Source: Anaerolineae bacterium
GTDB taxonomy: Bacteria > Chloroflexota > Anaerolineae > JAAYZQ01
DNA length: 11,090 nucleotides
Assembly (NCBI GenBank): GCA_016929795.1
Contig: JAFGIA010000223.1
Coordinates: 1-11,090 of the forward strand
Reading direction: 5' to 3'
Below are positions 6,319-11,090 of the stretch, in pieces; position 1 is the stretch's first letter; the number at the start of each line of letters is the position of its first letter. The notes beneath the pieces are model-generated. The model ran no database searches. It was not told the DNA's origin and was given only the letters and a program-made list of their open reading frames with translations. The translations under genes were made by a program, and so were the position numbers.

Positions 6319-7289
6319 GAGGGCTTGGGCGGGTGAAACAAGTCCCACGCCGCGTCAAAAGGCAGTTCAAACCTGTCGCGATCATTCTGATGTACCATCG
6401 CATCGCCGATGTGCCCATCGACCCGCGCGGGACGGCGGTGGCACCGGGGAATTTTGCTCAACACCTGAAATATATCCAGGAGACTTGCCATCCTATGCAT
6501 CTCCTTGATTTGGTTGAGCTTCTAGGGAGACATCCAATACCGCATCGGGCTGTGGTTATTACCTTTGACGATGGGCATGCGAGTGTCTTTGAAAAGGCGT
6601 ATCCGTTACTCGCCTCCGCAAGGGTGCCGGCGACGATATTTGTCACCACCGGCAGCATCGATGACCCTCATGACTTTTGGTGGGACGAGCTGGATCGAGT
6701 GCTGCTGCTACCCGAAGATGTGCCGAATTACTTGCACCTCCCTCTCGGCGGTCAAGAATACCAATGGGTCACTGGAGATCCGGAAGCGCGCCTGCAAGCA
6801 TACCATGCCGTCCGTCCGTTGGTTCGAACGGCCACCCATGAGGAACGGGAGAAGCTACTTTCCTACCTGTATAGGTGGGCCGGCGTGGAGAGAACTGCCC
6901 CGTCCGATTGCCGCCCCATGACCAGCGCCGAACTCGTTCACCTAGCGCAGGATGGCCTCATCGAGTTGGGCGCTCACACCGTCACCCATCCTGTCCTGGC
7001 TGCTCTGCCGGTCGATGATCAGCGTTCCGAGATCCTGGGCAGTCGCTCCTGCCTGGAGTCCATCACCGAGCGTCCTGTGCTGACTTTTGCATACCCTTTT
7101 GGACAGGCCGAACACTATTCCGACCAAACGGTGCGGACTGTGCGGGAGGCGGGATTTCGCGTGGCCTGTACCGCAAGGCAGGGGCTTGTAGAGCGTGGGA
7201 GCGACCCCTTTCGACTGCACCGCTGTGAAATACAGAACTGGGACCTTGCAGCTTTCAGGAAGCACCTAGAGTGGCTCTTTGTCTCCTGA
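6315..7289 (+). CDS. Polysaccharide deacetylase (NodB homology domain, carbohydrate esterase 4)
   Basis: This 324-residue protein carries the classic NodB motifs. MYHRI is at 26-30. TFDDG is at 83-87, where D85 would be the catalytic base and D86 a metal ligand. H-T-V-T-H-P (221-226) supplies the two metal histidines, and the AYPFG motif is at 259-263. Family members remove N- or O-acetyl groups from sugar polymers using a divalent metal. No signal peptide is visible: the N-terminus is basic (several Arg/Lys in the first 20 residues) and moves straight into the first strand, so action in the cytoplasm or at the inner membrane face on a lipid-linked intermediate is more likely than outside. 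The GTG start is supported by AGGAGG at 6305-6310. An insert of about 90 residues between the FDDG and HxxxH motifs (about 115-205) is larger than in minimal NodB domains and may shape substrate choice. Confidence 0.92.
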   Translation: MRGLGRVKQVPRRVKRQFKPVAIILMYHRIADVPIDPRGTAVAPGNFAQHLKYIQETCHPMHLLDLVELLGRHPIPHRAVVITFDDGHASVFEKAYPLLASARVPATIFVTTGSIDDPHDFWWDELDRVLLLPEDVPNYLHLPLGGQEYQWVTGDPEARLQAYHAVRPLVRTATHEEREKLLSYLYRWAGVERTAPSDCRPMTSAELVHLAQDGLIELGAHTVTHPVLAALPVDDQRSEILGSRSCLESITERPVLTFAYPFGQAEHYSDQTVRTVREAGFRVACTARQGLVERGSDPFRLHRCEIQNWDLAAFRKHLEWLFVS

Positions 7290-7357
7290 TGGAAAATCCA
7301 ACCATGTCCAGATTCAACAGCAGGGAAGGTCATGACCAGGCGCCTATTCTTTCTTAA
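7289..7357 (+). CDS. Possible 22-codon linker ORF between deacetylase and acyltransferase
   Basis: The deacetylase stop and an ATG overlap as TGATG (7287-7291). This opens 22 codons (MENPTMSRFNSREG onward) ending in TAA at 7355-7357, nine codons into the acyltransferase but in another frame. There is no ribosome site apart from re-initiation. It could couple translation of the two genes, or be chance. I do not recognise the peptide. Confidence 0.2.
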   Translation: MENPTMSRFNSREGHDQAPILS

Positions 7358-8429
7358 CGGTATCAGCATCCTGGCTGTGGTCTCGGCACACGCTGCCGGC
7401 TGGGCATTCATTGCCATGTATTACTGGGTGGACCGCTATCTCCCGGCGCCTCCCGCGAACTACGACCCGGCAGGCACCCTGTCTTATTATGTCGTGCTGG
7501 CGCTGAATTGCTGGGGTGCATTCGCCGTTCCCAGTTTTCTGTTTGTCTCGGGCTTTTTTGTCGCTTATGCAGCGCGGGGCAGCCAGTCTGCCTTGAGCTA
7601 CAAGACCGTGCTGGTCAGGCTCAAGTTTCTTCTCATCCCCTACCTCATCTGGTCGGCCATGATCTATGCCGGAGACGCCTTTCAAGGCAAGATTTACGAG
7701 CCCATTGACTACCTGGTCAGACTCTTCATCGGCGGAGCCCACCCGGCCTACTTTTACATCCCGCTCATCTGCCAGCTCTACCTGCTCGCCCCCCTGGTGG
7801 TTCCCTTTGCCAAGACCAAGCCGGCCATGTTTCTGCTCGTCTCGGCCCTCCTGCAACTGATGGCGCTCGCCCTACGCTACGGGAACCTTTTCGTATGGCG
7901 GATACCGGCTTTGGATGACGCGACCGATCTGTTGTTCCCCATGTATGCCGTTCCATTTTCTCTGGGCATTGCCACGGGATTCCATCTCCAGCAAATCAAA
8001 CAGGGGCTGGCCAAGGTAAGATGGGGCCTGCTTGTAGCCCTAGCTGCGCTGGCCGCACTGGTACTGATCGAGTCTGAGTTGGTTTTCCGCGCCACCGGCA
8101 TCCGGCGGGGTGCTGGGCCCGGTACTCTGTCCACCAGCATCTATTCAATCATGCTTATCCTCTCTTTTGTGGCTTTTGACTCAATCGTGATGCCGTTTCC
8201 CAAGCTCTTTTATAGACTGGGGGTCGCGACATATGGCCTATACCTTTTGCACCCTCCGCTGCTAGAATTCTTTGCCAGAGCCACACAGAAATTCGCGCCA
8301 AGGGTGCTGGCATATCCAGTGGTATTTCAAATGACACTTACGGCCGCGACGGTTGGCATAGTCCTGCTGTTCATGGCGGCAGTCTCCAAATCGCCCATTC
8401 GCAAGTTGTATCGCTATCTATTCGGCTGA
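7332..8429 (+). CDS. Acyltransferase-3 family integral membrane protein
   Basis: This 365-residue protein has about ten hydrophobic segments spread over its whole length and the short cytoplasmic Arg-rich start typical of acyltransferase 3 (PF01757) proteins, which usually move acetyl or other acyl groups onto extracellular or lipid-linked sugars. FLNGISILAVVSAH (7-20) aligns with the family's FLRGIAILLVxxxH segment and retains H20. The normal Arg of the R-x10-H motif is N9 here. LYLLHPPLLEFF (303-314) matches the usual C-terminal LYLxHxPxx helix. The ATG has AGGGAAGGT immediately before it (7322-7330). It follows the deacetylase by 42 bases, so deacetylation and acylation of one polymer is a sensible reading. 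Family confidence is high; donor, acceptor and catalytic competence are open because of the Arg replacement. Confidence 0.85.
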   Translation: MTRRLFFLNGISILAVVSAHAAGWAFIAMYYWVDRYLPAPPANYDPAGTLSYYVVLALNCWGAFAVPSFLFVSGFFVAYAARGSQSALSYKTVLVRLKFLLIPYLIWSAMIYAGDAFQGKIYEPIDYLVRLFIGGAHPAYFYIPLICQLYLLAPLVVPFAKTKPAMFLLVSALLQLMALALRYGNLFVWRIPALDDATDLLFPMYAVPFSLGIATGFHLQQIKQGLAKVRWGLLVALAALAALVLIESELVFRATGIRRGAGPGTLSTSIYSIMLILSFVAFDSIVMPFPKLFYRLGVATYGLYLLHPPLLEFFARATQKFAPRVLAYPVVFQMTLTAATVGIVLLFMAAVSKSPIRKLYRYLFG

Positions 8430-8445
8430 CCGGGAGCAGGATCCA

Positions 8446-9963
8446 GTGAATCGTATCACCCATCCATGCCCTCCTCTTGCGGTTCCATTGCGAATATGCG
8501 CCCTTCTTGCTACGCTTCTCTGCCTGTTGTTCTGGGATGAGTACCCTGCTATTGCTCAGTCGGGCCCCATCGTTTGGTCCCAGCATACCAACCTATCAGA
8601 CAGCCCCCAGGTTTCCGGGCACTCGGCGATCGTGGCGGACGAGTATGGCCTGGTCCATGTCTTTTGGAGTGAGGAGGTGGGGGGCAGACCGGTGACGGGC
8701 GACTACGGAGGCAACACCGGGAACAGCATCCTCTACAGGCGCTGGGATGGCATCTCGTGGTCTGCGCCCCTGGACATCCTGTTTGTACCTGGCGAATCCC
8801 GGGCTGAGTGGCCGGTGGTCGCCATCGATGCCGAGAACAGGCTGCACCTTGTGTGGCAATCCTTCACCGCTGTGTACTATGCCAGCGCGCCATCGTGGCA
8901 GGCCGATTCGGCTCACCATTGGACAGAGCCGTTGGCGCTGACTGCCAATGCCGACTTTACGCCGTGGGGCGCCGATATCACTGCCGATGCCCAGGGTGTC
9001 TTGCACGTCGTCTATGCCGCGGCCGGCGACGAGGAAGGGCTGAATTACATTCGCTCGACCGATGGCGGCGAGAGCTGGGGGCTTCCGCTCAGGCTGTATG
9101 GTCCCCTGGCCCCGTCGGAGGAGCCTCCTTCCATGGTCCAGATCGTGGCCGACGCCGCTGGCAGGCTCCACGTGGTCTGGCAGACGAATCAAGTGACTGG
9201 CGGCGGGTATGGGGTCTACTATGCCCGCAGCACGGATGGAGGGGACGCCTGGTCCGCCCCGGTCCAACTGGCCACCCGCGAGCCTGAGGACTTTTCGACG
9301 AGCACACCCTACCTCATGGCCAACGGAGAGTCCGAGCTGCATCTGATCTATGTGGACGGTTCGTACACGGGCTCAAAGGGGCGCTTCCACTGCATTTCCA
9401 GGGACGGCGGCGCCACCTGGGGCGTCCCCAAGCACATTATCACTGAGTTGGTGGGCATGAACAGCCGCGTGATGCCCGTCGTCGATGGCGCAGGGCAGAT
9501 GCACCTGATTGCCAACATGCGTACCGAGTCCACCCAGGTCGTAGGCATTTATTATGCCCGTTGGCAGGAGGCGGGCTGGTCTCCGGTGGTAGCGGTAGAG
9601 GTTTCTGTGCCACAGATCCACTATACTGCTGCTACCGTAAGGTTGGGGAACGAGCTGCATATTACTTACACAGGACTTGAAGGAGCTGAGGTCTGGCACA
9701 TCCGCGGCATCGTGTCCGGTTTGGATCCACAGCCCGCCCTTGCGCCGCCAGCCCCACTTCTGCCCACCCAGCCGGTACAGGCTGCTGAGACTGCCTTCTC
9801 ACCCGCAACTCCTGAGCCAGAGCCTGTCGCATCGACAAGCCCGGCTGAGATGCTTCCGAGCCAGGCTACACCGGCCGGCATCCATCCACTGCTGCCTGCC
9901 GTCGTAGCGGCTCTGGCAGTGGTTGTTGGGGTGATCGCGTGGACGCGGATACGTCCCCGATAG
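8446..9963 (+). CDS. Second secreted, membrane-anchored Asp-box (BNR) repeat protein
   Basis: This 505-residue protein has the same plan as the 1272-residue protein at 918-4736: a signal peptide (residues 1 to about 38, ending in AIAQSG), a beta-rich ectodomain, a Pro/Ala/Thr-rich linker (about 427-480), one hydrophobic helix (about 483-499) and a short basic tail. Seven D-x-x-G-x-L-H-x-V-W-type strands are visible (near residues 61-74, 123-137, 176-190, 232-245, 288-302, 342-355 and 395-408), consistent with one seven-bladed propeller. Asp boxes are at about 203-211, 262-269 and 318-325. No catalytic sialidase signature is recognised. The start is GTG (8446), chosen because it gives a complete signal peptide and has GGAG/CAGGA upstream (8432-8441). 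It is 16 bases after the acyltransferase and 39 before the exporter permease, so it is probably co-transcribed with both. Glycan binding or surface organisation is inferred, not shown. Confidence 0.88.
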   Translation: MNRITHPCPPLAVPLRICALLATLLCLLFWDEYPAIAQSGPIVWSQHTNLSDSPQVSGHSAIVADEYGLVHVFWSEEVGGRPVTGDYGGNTGNSILYRRWDGISWSAPLDILFVPGESRAEWPVVAIDAENRLHLVWQSFTAVYYASAPSWQADSAHHWTEPLALTANADFTPWGADITADAQGVLHVVYAAAGDEEGLNYIRSTDGGESWGLPLRLYGPLAPSEEPPSMVQIVADAAGRLHVVWQTNQVTGGGYGVYYARSTDGGDAWSAPVQLATREPEDFSTSTPYLMANGESELHLIYVDGSYTGSKGRFHCISRDGGATWGVPKHIITELVGMNSRVMPVVDGAGQMHLIANMRTESTQVVGIYYARWQEAGWSPVVAVEVSVPQIHYTAATVRLGNELHITYTGLEGAEVWHIRGIVSGLDPQPALAPPAPLLPTQPVQAAETAFSPATPEPEPVASTSPAEMLPSQATPAGIHPLLPAVVAALAVVVGVIAWTRIRPR

Positions 9964-9988
9964 CCAGGGCTGGAATCAATCACGAAAT

Positions 9989-9997
9989 AGGAAAGGG
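9989..9997 (+). promoter_or_regulatory. Ribosome binding site for the exporter permease
   Basis: AGGAAAGGG lies five bases before the ATG at 10003. It supports this start, which gives the normal N-terminus of the family. Confidence 0.65.
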
Positions 9998-10002
9998 CAT
10001 AC

Positions 10003-10782
10003 ATGAGCCATCTGGTCACTTTGAGCCAATACCGGGATCTGTTGTGGCTGTGGGCTGCCCGGGAAGTGCGGGTGCGTTACAAGCAGTCGCTGCTCGGCGT
10101 GGCCTGGGCCATCCTGCAGCCGCTGGCTTTGACCGTTGTCTTTACCTTGATCTTTTCGTTGATGGTCCGCGTCGATACCCAGGGAATCCCCTATCCCATT
10201 TTCGCCTACAGCGCCCTGGTGCCCTGGACCTTTTTCTCCACGGCGTTGAGCTTTGGCATTCCCAGTTTGGTCAACAATATGAACCTGGTGACCAAGATCT
10301 ACTTTCCCCGAGAGGTGCTGCCTTTGGCCAGCATCGGGGCCGCCTTGGTCGATTTTTCGGCGGCATCCGTGGTGTTTGTGGGGATGCTGATCTTGTACGG
10401 CGTCAGGCCTGACGCTCACGCCTTGTGGATCATCCCCTTGCTGGGGATCCAGCTCGTGCTGACGATGGGTGTGACCCTGCTCGGTTCGGCGACGATCGTC
10501 TTTTTTCGGGACGTGCGTTTTGTGGTACCGCTGCTGATCCAGATCTGGATGTACGCCACGCCCATTATCTACCCGACCGACCTGGTGCCCAAGTCTCTCC
10601 GGCCCTACTATTTCTTGAATCCGATGGCCGGGATCATTGACGGTTACCGTCGCGCTCTATTGATGGGGGAGGCTCCGCAGATGACGGCCCTGCTGTCTAG
10701 TACGGTCATATCCTGCCTGTTGCTCGTGTTGGGCTACGCGTTTTTTAAGCGGGTCGAGCCGCTTTTTGCGGATCTGATATGA
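10003..10782 (+). CDS. ABC-2 type polysaccharide exporter, permease subunit (Wzm/TagG-like)
   Basis: This 259-residue protein has the normal length for a Wzm/TagG/RfbD-type permease and about six hydrophobic segments. Family features in order: an amphipathic N-terminus with VRYKQSLLGVAWAILQP (24-40), VPWTFF (73-78), YFPREVLPL (100-108), FFRDVRFVVP (167-176), ATPIIYP (185-191) and LNPMAGIIDGYR (205-216). With its ATPase partner it would move a finished, usually lipid-linked polysaccharide across the cytoplasmic membrane. This separates the locus from Wzx/Wzy-type systems, in which chains are polymerised outside. The stop overlaps the ATPase start (ATGA, 10779-10782), so the subunits should be made in matched amounts. 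It is the clearest functional anchor in the window. Confidence 0.93.
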   Translation: MSHLVTLSQYRDLLWLWAAREVRVRYKQSLLGVAWAILQPLALTVVFTLIFSLMVRVDTQGIPYPIFAYSALVPWTFFSTALSFGIPSLVNNMNLVTKIYFPREVLPLASIGAALVDFSAASVVFVGMLILYGVRPDAHALWIIPLLGIQLVLTMGVTLLGSATIVFFRDVRFVVPLLIQIWMYATPIIYPTDLVPKSLRPYYFLNPMAGIIDGYRRALLMGEAPQMTALLSSTVISCLLLVLGYAFFKRVEPLFADLI

Positions 10783-11090
10783 CCGAGTCTCAGTTACCAG
10801 GCACGGTCGAGTTTCAACACGTCTCCAAACGTTACCGTCTGGGGTCGCTAGGTACGCTGCGAGGCACGATCTCAGCTCTGCTGGCCAGAGACAGCCATGA
10901 GAACGGCTGGCGGCAGACGATCTGGGCCCTGCAGGACGTGGGCTTTCGCGTGGAGCCCGGCGACGCCCTGGGCGTTATCGGTCCTAACGGCTCTGGCAAG
11001 ACCACGACTCTCAAGCTACTGTCCAACATCACAAAGCCCACTTCAGGATCCGTGTCTGTCCACGGGCGCCTGGCCGCCCTGATCGAGCTG
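10779..11090 (+). CDS. ABC-type polysaccharide exporter, ATP-binding subunit (Wzt/TagH-like), N-terminal part
   Basis: The ATG at 10779 overlaps the permease stop by four bases; the gene runs open to the window end, with 104 residues visible. VEFQHVSKRYRLG (10-22) is the usual A-loop start, in which Y19 would stack on the adenine. Walker A is GPNGSGKT (68-75). TKPTSGSVSVHGRLAALIEL (85-104) matches the Wzt/TagH family, whose members continue with a Gly-rich segment just beyond this point. The Q-loop, signature motif, Walker B and any C-terminal glycan-recognition domain are outside the window. About 20 residues between the A-loop and the core strand (residues 25-46) form the insertion typical of polysaccharide exporters. 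It powers export by the preceding permease. Confidence 0.93.
   Translation, partial: MTESQLPGTVEFQHVSKRYRLGSLGTLRGTISALLARDSHENGWRQTIWALQDVGFRVEPGDALGVIGPNGSGKTTTLKLLSNITKPTSGSVSVHGRLAALIEL

Noticed and set aside
8596..9342. Long antisense frame (248 codons) opposite the second Asp-box gene
   Set aside because: It mirrors a strongly supported gene in GC-rich DNA and has a composition typical of shadow frames. The long - strand frames at 2682-3302, 3061-3732 and 5083-5826 were dropped for the same reason.

Overview
This window is part of a one-direction polysaccharide (capsule or exopolysaccharide) locus, with every supported gene on the + strand. DNA is moderately GC-rich. Long Thr/Pro/Ala linkers of the TPTATATPT type, surface proteins tethered by a C-terminal membrane helix instead of an outer-membrane system, and an asnB/deacetylase/acyltransferase/ABC-exporter gene set together suggest a filamentous-type Chloroflexota bacterium (Anaerolineae/Caldilineae-like). 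That placement is an inference from style, because no phylogenetic marker is present.

Layout. 1-918 is the C-terminal half of an AsnB-type asparagine synthase/amidotransferase, cut by the window start. Its stop overlaps the start of a 1272-residue secreted, membrane-anchored Asp-box (BNR) repeat protein (918-4736). That protein is built from three tandem propeller-like units. A 187-base gap (4737-4923) follows. It holds two back-to-back stem-loops, an AT-rich inverted repeat and a very good extended -10 sigma-70-like promoter (TTGACA, 17 bases, TGC TACCAT) reading into the next gene. From there an apparently continuous operon runs off the right edge: a Tat-exported DUF362 protein (4924-6273), a NodB-type polysaccharide deacetylase (6315-7289), an acyltransferase-3 membrane protein (7332-8429), a second, smaller anchored Asp-box protein (8446-9963), and the permease (10003-10782) and ATPase (10779 onward, cut by the window end) of a Wzm/Wzt-like polysaccharide ABC exporter. 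Gaps inside this run are 16 to 42 bases, and the last pair overlaps by ATGA.

How it may work together. The exporter pair is the clearest functional anchor. A glycan made by genes outside the window would be exported by the ABC-2 pair and modified by deacetylation, O-acylation and perhaps amidation (AsnB-like). The two anchored Asp-box proteins and the Tat-exported DUF362 protein have no assigned activity. Their position inside the operon suggests they act on, bind or organise the exported polymer at the cell surface. No glycosyltransferase, polymerase, RNA gene, insertion sequence or CRISPR array was seen. The most unusual points are the pair of architecture-matched beta-propeller surface proteins, the DUF362 protein embedded in a polysaccharide operon, and an acyltransferase with Asn where the family's conserved Arg normally sits.
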